From: an uncultured Sphingomonas sp.
GTDB taxonomy: Bacteria > Pseudomonadota > Alphaproteobacteria > Sphingomonadales > Sphingomonadaceae
Direction of reading: 5' to 3'
Length of the DNA: 6,205 nucleotides
NCBI RefSeq assembly: GCF_936927845.1
Contig: NZ_CAKZHV010000054.1
Span: forward strand, 1-6,205
Below are positions 1 through 6,205 of the stretch, in pieces. Numbering within the stretch: position 1 is the first letter of the stretch; every line of letters starts with the position of its first letter. The notes beneath the pieces were generated by a model, which was not told the DNA's origin, made no database searches, and saw only the letters and a list, made by a program, of their open reading frames with translations. A program made the translations under genes and the position numbers.

Positions 1-220
1 GCCAGATCGGTTCATCATCGACCCGATCCACCAAATGCCGGGACTGAACACCTAGATTCATAAAGAACTGTGGCGCACCTATGCATGAAAGACCGCGTTT
101 AATGAGCGATCGTTTCAAACGGCCTATACCCCGTTCGGGCTTTGAAGAATCTCAGGCAAGCATCTAAGTTAGACAGGTCATATTATCTTACGGTATCGAG
201 GATTTCCACGGATATAGGTC
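1..220. other. Left flank with no confident gene
   Basis: No convincing gene is seen in this stretch, which is visibly more AT-rich than the coding DNA to its right. On the plus strand, the frame starting at base 2 reads PDRFIIDPIHQMPGLNT and then TAG at 53-55. This could be the last 17 codons of a gene converging on the DUF4403 gene, but so short an open stretch can arise by chance. On the minus strand, an ATG at 61-59 stays open to the window edge but has no Shine-Dalgarno sequence. No strong hairpin with a T-run follows the DUF4403 stop, so the end of the minus-strand transcript is not visible. Confidence 0.3.
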
Positions 221-1714
221 TTATCGCTCAACTGTTGGTGAAAGCCTCGTCATGATTGTACCAGTAGCCCAAACCGGTAAGTATAGCCCCTTACCCGCTG
301 CTTGAAGACGCCCGGTCCGGGTTTGCTTCAAGTCTGCCTTGATTAACAAGGCGCCCTCCTGTTTTTCGCTGACGGCGCGGTCGATCTTGCCAATCAGGCC
401 AACATAATCTTTCTCAAAGTTCTGGGCGAGCATGCCCGCGACCATGCTCGCGATCCCTGGCGTATTAGCCACATCGAGAATAAGGTCCCCCCCCGTCATG
501 TCCGACGTCCCACTCACGTTGAAGTCCTCGAAGCCGACATGGCGGGAATTCGGCTGCGTGACTGGCTTGCCGGTCATCCAGACGGTACCTTGGGTGGGTT
601 TTTCTCTCCCCTGCTGGAGCGCGGCGAACGTTAGTCCAACAGCAATTCGACCGTGTTCAGTGCCATAGATGCTCACGCGATCGAACCTTGCACGTACGGG
701 AGGAAGGCCGGGAACGTCGAACGGCCGCTTTGACCGTTTGCGCAGCGCCTTCATCAGCACCGGCTCCAAAACACGATAGTCAGCGAAGACGGGCACGAAG
801 ACCGACACCTTACCAGGTTTGTCGGTCAATCGTTCAAGCATGGGAAGCGGCCGCACGTCAGGCGTTGGCGGCCGATAGCCGACATACGTCTCGGTCAACG
901 CACGCATCCCTAAGCGAAGACGTAGATGTCCCTCAACGATGTTATAGCCGCCATATTGCAGCGCCTCGGGCGTGATCCGCATCCACACTTCCGGGTTATC
1001 TGCATTGAGCGAAACCGTTGTGAATGCCGCAGCCCATGCCTTGCCGATCGCCCGACGAACGCCAAGCTTACCCAATTCGCCGGGTAATTCTCGCTCGAGC
1101 TTTGCGATAACCGGTCGGAGCTTGCGATCGGCTTGGCTCGTCAAGTCAATGCGCTGACCCAGAATATCGGCATGGGGTGCGTTCGTCCAGCGATAGGCCA
1201 GATTCACCGTGCCATGCGGCGTCCAGTCGCGTGCAAACGACAGGCGAATGGTCGCGTGGGCCGTGGCATCTGCCGTCGCTGTCTCGTGGAGGCCTGCAAC
1301 TCCCTCGACGCGCATTGTGGCGTGAATGGGAATCGTGGCCTTGATCGTTTCTCCGGCGCCGCCCACCACGATCCGCCCATGCGTCACAGATCCTATGATG
1401 CGGCATTTAATCACCGGCGTTTTGATTTTCGCAATGCCGAGATCTACCGCCTTGCGCTTCACGCAGGGTTGATTGGGCTTGTCGATGCGCCAGAGTTGTT
1501 GCGGCAATCGGCGCTCCATCATCGCGGACAGATCATCAAGATCGGCGCTGACGGGCACGGCTATGAACGACGGCTCTGGCTTGACGGAAATCGCATCATT
1601 TGCCCGTGGCGGCTGCCCGGCGTTGCGCGAGCATCCCGTCATCGCGATCGTGATACTCAATGCTGCGGCCAGTGAAATGGGCTTGTTACCGGCTACCAAG
1701 CCGCTCGGCCTCAT
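221..1714 (-). CDS. DUF4403 family lipoprotein
   Basis: A predicted envelope lipoprotein of 497 residues; its molecular function is unknown. The N-terminus MRPSGLVAGNKPISLAAAL followed by SITIAMTGC is a textbook lipoprotein signal, with the lipobox cysteine at residue 28 and Ser at +2. The mature protein starts with a low-complexity linker and then FIAVPVSADLDDL (about residue 50), the usual opening of DUF4403 proteins. That opening recurs as VFVPVFADYRVLEPV near residue 305. The matching pair HGRIVVG (about 112) and HGRIAVG (about 354) also recurs, so the protein appears to be two related halves. The frame is open back to an ATG at 1852 that overlaps the dehydrogenase stop as ATGA. I prefer the ATG at 1714 because it places the signal peptide at the N-terminus, although its ribosome site (TTGAAG touching the ATG) is poor. 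It probably shares a transcript with the PQQ dehydrogenase 134 nt upstream. The family call is from recognition of motifs, not a search. Confidence 0.82.
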   Translation of the reverse strand: MRPSGLVAGNKPISLAAALSITIAMTGCSRNAGQPPRANDAISVKPEPSFIAVPVSADLDDLSAMMERRLPQQLWRIDKPNQPCVKRKAVDLGIAKIKTPVIKCRIIGSVTHGRIVVGGAGETIKATIPIHATMRVEGVAGLHETATADATAHATIRLSFARDWTPHGTVNLAYRWTNAPHADILGQRIDLTSQADRKLRPVIAKLERELPGELGKLGVRRAIGKAWAAAFTTVSLNADNPEVWMRITPEALQYGGYNIVEGHLRLRLGMRALTETYVGYRPPTPDVRPLPMLERLTDKPGKVSVFVPVFADYRVLEPVLMKALRKRSKRPFDVPGLPPVRARFDRVSIYGTEHGRIAVGLTFAALQQGREKPTQGTVWMTGKPVTQPNSRHVGFEDFNVSGTSDMTGGDLILDVANTPGIASMVAGMLAQNFEKDYVGLIGKIDRAVSEKQEGALLIKADLKQTRTGRLQAAGKGLYLPVWATGTIMTRLSPTVER

Positions 1715-1848
1715 CTTCAATAAGGCATTATCATCGCGTTCGCTCCGCCTTGAATGCTGACATGGCAAGATGAACCGCCACGTCATAGACCCCAACCCTC
1801 TCGATGATGCTGAACCCGCTCGCTTGCCATGGGCTTCTCGGTCGCCGA

Positions 1849-4212
1849 TCATGACCGCGGCAGTGCATAGGCAAGCGTATAGTCGCCGTATCGGGTCCCT
1901 AACGCGCCATGGCCACCGGCCGTGATAACAACATACTGGCGCCCGTCACGGCCACGATAGGTCATTGGTGTCGCCTGTGCGCCGGCAGGCAGCCGTGCCT
2001 TCCAAACCACCTTGCCGGTCGCCAGGTCGAAGGCGCGAAGATACTGGTCGGTTGTTGCGCCGATGAAGACGAGGCCGCCGGCCGTGATGATGGAGCCGCC
2101 TAGGTTCGGGACACCCGTCTTGAGCGGAACCCCGAGATGGGACCCAAACAGGCCAGTGTCACGGGCCGTACCCAGTATCTTCTGCCACTTGATACGGCGA
2201 GTATGTAGATCGACCGCAGTCAAATGCCCCCACGGTGGCGCGACGCAGGGCGCTCCGAAGATACCAACCCATGCTTGGACGACCGCAACATAGGGGGTGT
2301 TGTATTGCGTCTGCAGTTGGGCCTGCATCGCATTCTCCCCTCCCTGCTTCTGCTTCATCAGCTTGGCGGCGCGCGGGTCATCACGTCGCATCAGCCAGAG
2401 CTTGAAGGGCATCTCCATCGTGTTGACGGTCATGATCCCGCGTACCGGGTCGACGGCAGCGCCGCCCCAATCGGTGACGCCATCGAAGGCTGGATGACCG
2501 ATGATCGGTTTCAGGCCCAGCGGCTGATAGATACCAGTACCTTGTGCGCGACGGATGTCGATCCGGCAAAACAGTTGATCGATCGGCGTTGCACCCCAGG
2601 TCGCGACCTCCGTAGGCGCTGGCGGCGTGAAGCTCGGCATGCCTGTCGAGAAGGGCTGTGTCGGCGAGACCCGCACCCCAGGCGTCGCACCGTCAGTCCG
2701 CACCCTGCGCTCGGTCACGGCAGCAATCGGCGCACCGGTCAGGCGGTTAAGGAAGAACACCTGGCCCATCTTCGTCGTTTGTATCAGGGCAGGTACCGTG
2801 CGACCGTCGGGGGTGCGATAGTCGAATAGTGAGGGACCGATCGGCAGGTCCATGTCCCACATGTCGCGGTGAACGAGTTGCCGCATCCACCGCAACTTGC
2901 CCGTCGCTACGTCGAGCGCCACGATCGACGTTCCGAAGCGGTCATCGAACGGCCGGCGGAAACCGATCCAATAATCAGGCGAGGCATTGCCAGTGCCAAG
3001 GTAGACAAGCCCATTGGTCGCGTCGGCGGTAATCGCGCCCCAGACGTTGGGCGTCCCGCGCGTGTAGACCTGCCCGGCTGGCAAAGGTGCGATCGCGTCC
3101 TGTGAGCGACCCACGTCCCAAGCCCAGACCGGCGCGCCCGTCACGGGATCGTAGGCACGCACCACGCCCGAGGGAATGTCACGATTGACGTTGTCGGTGA
3201 TCCGTTCGCCGACGATCAGTCGGTTATTTACGACCACCGGTGGCGTCGTTCCGATTTGATCGGACGGGTGCGAGAGGCCCATGTTCGCGCGCAGATCTAT
3301 GGCACCGCCATTGGCAAAATTCGTGCACACCCGCCCGGTATCCGCATTGAGCGCTACAATACGTGCATTGAAAGTAGGCGCGAAGATACGGCGGGGACAG
3401 GGCGTTCCCGCCGGTGCCTCAAAATAGGAGACGCCGCGACAGACGAGATAATTGTTGCCTTCGATCTTCGCCTGCTCGTGCCAGCTCCACTTGGTCTTGC
3501 CCGTGGTGGCATCGATGGCCTGGACATAGGAATGCGGCGTGCAGGTATACAGGGTGTCGCCGATGTGGATCGGTGTCGACTCCGAATGATACTCGCGCTT
3601 GTGAGCCTTCGCCTCGGCGGGCATCGCAAGATCGCCGGTGCGCTGCGTCCACGCCAGTTCCAGCCTGCCGACGTTTTGGGGGGTTATGTCGGCAAGAGCC
3701 GAGTATCGTCGGCCGGATAGGGTTCCGCCATAATCCCGCCAGTCGGCATCCGCCTCACCGCTCGATACCCTCGAAAATGCCGGCAAGGCTTCGTCTTGTG
3801 CGAATACGCCTTGCCCGTGCAGCGTCAGTGCAGTGACGCTAATGACTGCCAAACCTCCCGCGACGGCGGGGATAGCCTTATGAAATGAGCGCCCCGTGCG
3901 TTTGGGGACCCGCGTCAAGAGAACGAGGAAGAGCAAGACAGTTGGCGCGATTACGCGAGGCATCAGTTGCAGGCCGTCTAAACCGACTTCCCAGATTGCC
4001 CAAATTACAGTCCCAAGCCACACTGCGCCATACAACCAGAGGCCGGACTGGCGCTCGCGTCCAATGAGCGCTCCACTGATCACCATGGCCAAGCCAACGA
4101 TGACATAATAGGCCGATCCGCCGAGCGATAAGAGAACGCCTCCCGCGACGACAAAGAGGCCGCCGAGTAGCGCGACTACCCAGGCTACCAGTAGAGTGTA
4201 TAGGCGCGCCAT
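1849..4212 (-). CDS. Membrane-bound PQQ-dependent dehydrogenase, glucose/quinate/shikimate family
   Basis: A quinoprotein that oxidises a sugar or cyclic polyol in the periplasm with PQQ and passes electrons to ubiquinone. At 787 residues it matches the roughly 800 of E. coli Gcd. Five membrane segments lie at about 5-25, 31-51, 58-77, 86-103 and 113-133, followed by an eight-bladed PQQ propeller. Family landmarks are DTLYTCTPH (His about 227), CRGVSYFEA (about 258), VHRDMWDMDLP with the presumed catalytic Asp about 450, QTTKMGQVFFLNR (Lys about 481), WGATPIDQLFCR, TVNTMEMPF (Asn about 597), and the C-terminal run ATPMTYRGRDGRQYVVITAG, nearly the same as in Gcd. The start at 4212 is chosen over 4305 because AGAAGGA lies 8 nt upstream and TM1 follows at once. 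The stretch GNASPDYW...RRPFDD recalls quinate dehydrogenase (QuiA) more than Gcd, so the substrate is unresolved. An Arg replaces the His usually found just before the catalytic Asp. Confidence 0.93.
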   Translation of the reverse strand: MARLYTLLVAWVVALLGGLFVVAGGVLLSLGGSAYYVIVGLAMVISGALIGRERQSGLWLYGAVWLGTVIWAIWEVGLDGLQLMPRVIAPTVLLFLVLLTRVPKRTGRSFHKAIPAVAGGLAVISVTALTLHGQGVFAQDEALPAFSRVSSGEADADWRDYGGTLSGRRYSALADITPQNVGRLELAWTQRTGDLAMPAEAKAHKREYHSESTPIHIGDTLYTCTPHSYVQAIDATTGKTKWSWHEQAKIEGNNYLVCRGVSYFEAPAGTPCPRRIFAPTFNARIVALNADTGRVCTNFANGGAIDLRANMGLSHPSDQIGTTPPVVVNNRLIVGERITDNVNRDIPSGVVRAYDPVTGAPVWAWDVGRSQDAIAPLPAGQVYTRGTPNVWGAITADATNGLVYLGTGNASPDYWIGFRRPFDDRFGTSIVALDVATGKLRWMRQLVHRDMWDMDLPIGPSLFDYRTPDGRTVPALIQTTKMGQVFFLNRLTGAPIAAVTERRVRTDGATPGVRVSPTQPFSTGMPSFTPPAPTEVATWGATPIDQLFCRIDIRRAQGTGIYQPLGLKPIIGHPAFDGVTDWGGAAVDPVRGIMTVNTMEMPFKLWLMRRDDPRAAKLMKQKQGGENAMQAQLQTQYNTPYVAVVQAWVGIFGAPCVAPPWGHLTAVDLHTRRIKWQKILGTARDTGLFGSHLGVPLKTGVPNLGGSIITAGGLVFIGATTDQYLRAFDLATGKVVWKARLPAGAQATPMTYRGRDGRQYVVITAGGHGALGTRYGDYTLAYALPRS

Positions 4213-4329
4213 CCATGGGATCCTTCTGAGAGCGTTGGGGAGGCATTCTGACTTATCAGTGCTTATGATCGCCGCTGGCGAGCGCCAGAACGACCGAGCG
4301 TTCACCGAACTGCGCTTTGCGGAAGAGCT
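4213..4329 (-). other. Gap between propeller and dehydrogenase genes
   Basis: A 117-nt spacer. On the minus strand it holds a small perfect inverted repeat, CTGGCG-CT-CGCCAG (4275-4288), with no T-run after it, so it is not a convincing intrinsic terminator. I see no well-spaced -35/-10 pair. The dehydrogenase frame stays open through most of this gap up to an ATG at 4305, but the derived peptide looks non-coding and lies ahead of the natural membrane anchor. Read-through from the propeller gene is the simplest explanation for expression of the dehydrogenase, though a weak internal promoter cannot be excluded. Confidence 0.4.
4221..4227 (-). promoter_or_regulatory. Ribosome binding site of the PQQ dehydrogenase
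   Basis: The minus strand reads AGAAGGA, then 8 nt, then the ATG at 4212. This strong Shine-Dalgarno sequence decides the start and rules against the longer frame from 4305. An ATG in another frame lies 4 nt before the chosen one (CCATGGATGG) and could compete slightly. Confidence 0.8.
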
Positions 4330-5226
4330 TCATTTGGAAAAGGCAATGCCGGTTAGCGGTTTTCCAAAACGGTGCACGACGGCAAACGTCTCGTCAGCCA
4401 TTGAGAACATGCGGATCGTGCCGCCCAGATCGCTGACGAAAATCCGTTGTCCAGCATCGTCAAGCGCAAGGCCGATGCCCTCTTGGAGCCCGGTGGCAAG
4501 AACCACATGATCGGACAAGCCGGTTGCACTGACGTTCGCGCAGTTGAGCGAATTTCCTTGAGCCGATGGATCGCCCCGATCGGTCCAGTACAGCTTGCCG
4601 CGATCGAGGTCGATTTCAAGATCGATCGGCTCGGGAAGCCCATCCAGCAGCAGCTCCACGCCGTCATTGCCAGAAGACATCACGCCGCTTTCAAAATCGA
4701 CGGAAACCCGGAAAATTCGCCTGCGGTTGCCGTCAGCGGGGCCCTTTTGTGTCCAGTAGATATAACCATTTTGGTCATCGAGTGCGATGCCGACACAGTG
4801 CCGCAGGATCTCGCTCGCCTGATCGGGCCATTCGCCCGTCCGCAAGATTGTCCGCAGATTTCCCCCGTCGGTCCGGCTGGACATCAACGCCATGCCCTCC
4901 CGATCACACCAATAAAGCGTGTTGGTCGGGCGATGCAGCTGCAGTTGTTTGGGGGTGACGATGGCCCCGTTGCCAATCAGGGTCGTGTGCCCGCTTCCCC
5001 CTATACCGCACCGCTCCACTGTCCCGTCGTCGGCAAGGAACTCCTCTCCACTCGCAGGCGGCTTGCCCATACTGGTCCAGAAGATTGCCTCGCTGGCGGC
5101 ATCGATCTGGATACCGTCGGGAACGCCGTAGATGCCGTCTAGCACGGTCTGCACGTCTCCCGTGTCGAGATCGAGTGAAAGTATGACGGCCGGTTGGGCC
5201 TGAAGGATGTAAAGCTTTCCGAGCAT
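4330..5226 (-). CDS. YWTD-type (LDL-receptor class B-like) beta-propeller protein
   Basis: A 298-residue protein made almost wholly of six YWTD-like blades. Visible blade motifs are KLYILQAQ (4-11), AIFWTSMG (47-54), TLYWCDREG (103-111), YIYWTQKG (155-162), KLYWTDRGD (211-219) and RIFVSDLGG (261-269). Each is followed by an I-R-hydrophobic strand and a turn such as LDLDTG or ALDDQNG. There is no signal peptide or membrane segment, so it is probably cytoplasmic. The start at 5226 is backed by GAAGGA 8 nt upstream. It begins 4 nt after the stop of the truncated upstream gene, which implies an operon and possibly coupled translation. Such propellers are often labelled SMP-30/gluconolactonase-like. 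A lactonase next to a sugar dehydrogenase would make sense, but I do not see the SMP-30 metal-site pattern clearly, so no enzymatic role is assigned. It may be a binding or scaffold protein. Confidence 0.8.
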   Translation of the reverse strand: MLGKLYILQAQPAVILSLDLDTGDVQTVLDGIYGVPDGIQIDAASEAIFWTSMGKPPASGEEFLADDGTVERCGIGGSGHTTLIGNGAIVTPKQLQLHRPTNTLYWCDREGMALMSSRTDGGNLRTILRTGEWPDQASEILRHCVGIALDDQNGYIYWTQKGPADGNRRRIFRVSVDFESGVMSSGNDGVELLLDGLPEPIDLEIDLDRGKLYWTDRGDPSAQGNSLNCANVSATGLSDHVVLATGLQEGIGLALDDAGQRIFVSDLGGTIRMFSMADETFAVVHRFGKPLTGIAFSK

Positions 5227-5230
5227 CGTC

Positions 5231-5399
5231 TCAGTCCTTCAACCATTCAGGCTTTGCAGCACCGCGAGGTTCACGGGGAAAGCGGTAACTGCCAGGCGTC
5301 TTCGACATGCCGACCATCTCTGTGACGCCAGTGAACGTGCCCATGGGCGTTTGAGCCGTGAACTGATCGGGTTCGACATAGAGGTGCTCTTCCGCTGAT
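5231..5399 (-). pseudogene. 3' remnant of a gene cut by the IS21 element (possibly a CaiB/BaiF-type CoA-transferase)
   Basis: The minus strand encodes 55 residues of natural-looking protein with no start codon at its head. They begin SAEEHLYVEPDQFTAQ, pass through GVTEMVGMSKTPGSYRFP and end AAKPEWLKD before TGA at 5233-5231. Upstream the frame meets a TGA within a few codons, inside the IS terminus, so the reading frame is broken exactly at the IS edge. The stop sits 4 nt before the propeller start, so this was the preceding operon gene. The pattern G-x-F-x-G...M-S-K-T-P-G-x-Y-R-x-P...G loosely resembles the C-terminus of CaiB/BaiF CoA-transferases (LSETPG..RRPAP.LG), but this rests on memory of a short motif and is weak. 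The 5' part should lie beyond the other IS end, outside the window. Confidence 0.65.
5235..5240 (-). promoter_or_regulatory. Ribosome binding site of the YWTD propeller gene
   Basis: The minus strand reads GAAGGA 8 nt ahead of the ATG at 5226. It lies inside the last codons (Leu-Lys-Asp) of the broken upstream gene, the arrangement typical of tightly packed operon genes. Confidence 0.75.
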
Positions 5400-5405
5400 T
5401 GTCAA
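5377..5405 (-). promoter_or_regulatory. Possible hybrid promoter at the IS edge, reading outward
   Basis: The IS terminus TGTCAATCGG reads CGATTGACA on the minus strand, giving a perfect TTGACA -35 box at 5405-5400 that points into the interrupted operon. With a 17-nt spacer the host DNA offers TCTATG (5382-5377). With a 19-nt spacer it offers TATGTC. Each matches only three of six -10 positions. IS21 ends are known to carry an outward -35 that builds a promoter when a -10 lies at the right distance. Whether this junction works is inference, and the -10 is weak. Confidence 0.4.
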
Positions 5406-5451
5406 TCGGCGTCCAAAAGGGACCCCCCATCGGCGTGCAAAAGGGAACCCC
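5405..5451. repeat. Two tandem 24-bp repeats at the IS21 end
   Basis: Copy 1 (5405-5428) and copy 2 (from 5429) each start ATCGGCGT, continue with S-CAAAAGGGA and end in a C-run. They differ at three of 24 positions (9, 19 and 24). Repeated blocks next to the termini are a hallmark of IS21-family elements and are presumed binding sites for the IstA transposase. Confidence 0.8.
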
Positions 5452-5488
5452 TTCGTCGAGCAGCGTGACGGGTATGACGGGCGCACCG

Positions 5489-5547
5489 TTCGCGCTGGTT
5501 GCGGCGTAGGGCGGGCGTAGCCCGACCGGAGGCGCAACCAGCGCGAA
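5489..5547. repeat. 15-bp perfect inverted repeat downstream of istB
   Basis: TTCGCGCTGGTTGCG (5489-5503) is the exact reverse complement of CGCAACCAGCGCGAA (5533-5547), with a 29-nt GC-rich loop that includes a second small GGGC/GCCC pairing. It lies 26 nt past the istB stop. No T-run follows on the minus strand, so it is not a classic intrinsic terminator. It could stabilise the istAB mRNA 3' end, block read-through from outside, or serve as a protein site. Confidence 0.7.
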
Positions 5548-5573
5548 GCGTTCTCTGCCGGTGGTCCTGGGCG

Positions 5574-6205
5574 TCAGCTTCGATGTTTGAAGCGCCAGCT
5601 GTCGTTGCCGGTTTCGACGATGTCGCAATGGTGGGTAATGCGGTCGAGCAGCGCGGTGGTCATCTTGGGGTCGCCAAAGACCGTCGGCCATTCACCAAAG
5701 GCGAGGTTCGTCGTGACGATGACGGAGGTCTGCTCATAGAGCTTGCTGACGAGGTGGAAGAGCAGCTGACCGCCCGAGCGGGCAAAAGGCAGGTAGCCGA
5801 GCTCATCGAGCACCACGAGGTCGAGCCGGGAGAGCTGGGCCGCCAGCGTGCCGGCCTTGCCAAGGCGCGTTTCCTCCTCGAGCCGGTTCACCAGGTCGAC
5901 CGTGTTGAAGTAGCGCCCGCGGGCGCCGGCCCGCACCACGTTGGCGGTAATGGCGGTGGCAAGGTGCGTCTTGCCGGTGCCCGTTCCGCCGACCAGCACG
6001 ACGTTGCGCCGACCGGAGAGGAACGAGCCGCTGTACAGTGAGCGCACCAGCCCTTCGTTGATGGGAGTGTCGCCGAAGACGAAGGCGTCGAGGTCCTTCA
6101 CCGCCGGCAGCCTGGCGGCCGACATCCGGTAGCGGACGGACGCCGCATGACGGTGCGTCGCCTCGGCACGCAGCAGGTCGGTCAGGACCTCCATGGTCGT
6201 GCGCT
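5574..6205 (-). CDS. istB: IS21-family transposition helper ATPase IstB (5'-truncated by window edge)
   Basis: A DnaC-like AAA+ ATPase that assembles on target DNA and activates the IstA transposase. Numbered from the first visible Met (base 6194), the Walker A motif GGTGTGKTH lies at 69-77, Walker B LVVLDE at 126-131, the sensor-1 stretch VIVTTN at 158-163 and a possible arginine finger in LLDRITHH near 185. The C-terminus DIVETGNDSWRFKHRS is typical of the IstB type common in sphingomonads and rhizobia. That Met is probably internal: the frame is open to the window edge (Arg-Thr-Thr before it), and full IstB proteins of this type carry about 35-45 more N-terminal residues. The ATPase motifs look intact, so the gene is not visibly decayed. 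istA should lie just upstream, beyond 6205. Confidence 0.94.
   Translation of the reverse strand, partial: RTTMEVLTDLLRAEATHRHAASVRYRMSAARLPAVKDLDAFVFGDTPINEGLVRSLYSGSFLSGRRNVVLVGGTGTGKTHLATAITANVVRAGARGRYFNTVDLVNRLEEETRLGKAGTLAAQLSRLDLVVLDELGYLPFARSGGQLLFHLVSKLYEQTSVIVTTNLAFGEWPTVFGDPKMTTALLDRITHHCDIVETGNDSWRFKHRS

Larger units (their letters stand above)
5400..6205 (-). mobile_element. IS21-family insertion sequence, downstream end (partial)
   Basis: The element is recognised by its IstB gene and by an end of the IS21 type: a terminus starting TGTCAATCGGCG followed by tandem copies of a GGCGTSCAAAAGGGA core. The boundary at 5400 is inferred from the TG-start and from the point where the host coding frame stops making sense, so it may be off by a few bases. 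istA and the other terminus lie past the right edge. The target-site duplication cannot be checked because only one flank is visible. The 174 nt between the istB stop and the terminus contain a long inverted repeat and the terminal repeats and no further gene. Confidence 0.85.

Noticed and set aside
128..145. Small CCCG/CGGG hairpin as a terminator
   Set aside because: The stem is only 4 bp with a 2-nt loop and a short T-run on one side; too weak to support.
1133..1675. 180-codon plus-strand open frame inside the DUF4403 gene
   Set aside because: It lies opposite a gene with a clear signal peptide and family motifs, and its own translation shows no domain.
2224..2829. 201-codon plus-strand open frame inside the dehydrogenase gene
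   Set aside because: It is antisense to a strongly supported gene, its product is Arg-rich with no family features, and such shadows are common in GC-rich DNA.
4213..4305. N-terminal extension of the dehydrogenase to the ATG at 4305
   Set aside because: There is a good Shine-Dalgarno sequence for the ATG at 4212, and the extra 31 residues precede the normal first membrane segment.
4330..5226. Calling the propeller a gluconolactonase because it lies near a glucose-type dehydrogenase
   Set aside because: The repeats are of YWTD type, and the SMP-30 metal-binding pattern is not evident. Context alone is not enough.
5239..5691. 150-codon minus-strand open frame spanning the IS edge
   Set aside because: It overlaps istB out of frame and crosses the IS terminus. 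The true coding signal in its distal part is in another frame (the 55-codon remnant).
5499..6041. 180-codon plus-strand open frame opposite istB
   Set aside because: It is antisense to the intact AAA+ motifs of IstB and has biased Glu/Val/Ala composition typical of a shadow frame.
1..6205. CRISPR array, tRNA, riboswitch or defence system
   Set aside because: No regularly spaced repeats, cloverleaf-like sequence or defence-family motifs were seen. The only tandem repeats are the IS21 terminal ones.

Overview
The window looks like a GC-rich alphaproteobacterial chromosome or accessory region, most likely from a sphingomonad. This is an inference from the type of IS21-family IstB, the Gcd-like dehydrogenase paired with a DUF4403 lipoprotein, and codon choice. 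No rRNA, tRNA or other taxonomic marker is present. Every confident gene lies on the minus strand, so the biological order runs from right to left.

Right side (5400-6205): the downstream end of an IS21-family insertion sequence. It holds most of istB (its start and all of istA lie beyond the window), a 15-bp perfect inverted repeat, and two 24-bp tandem repeats next to the terminus at about 5400. The IS has landed in the 3' part of an older gene. Only that gene's last 55 codons remain here (5231-5399), so the host gene is split.

Centre (4330-5226): a cytoplasmic six-bladed YWTD-type beta-propeller, starting 4 nt after the stop of the broken gene. After a 117-nt gap comes a 787-residue, five-TM, membrane-bound PQQ-dependent dehydrogenase of the glucose/quinate/shikimate family (1849-4212). 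After another 134 nt comes a DUF4403 lipoprotein (221-1714). The last 220 bases (1-220) hold no confident gene.

The likely picture is a co-oriented cluster: truncated enzyme, YWTD propeller, PQQ dehydrogenase, DUF4403 lipoprotein. The dehydrogenase would oxidise a sugar or cyclic polyol in the periplasm and pass electrons to ubiquinone. The lipoprotein would also sit in the envelope. The roles of the propeller and the broken enzyme are unknown. The IS terminus carries an outward-facing perfect TTGACA, so the insertion may have both broken the first gene and supplied a -35 box for the rest. I found no clearly new defence or mobile system. The most notable points are the IS-operon junction and the unexplained gene partnership.
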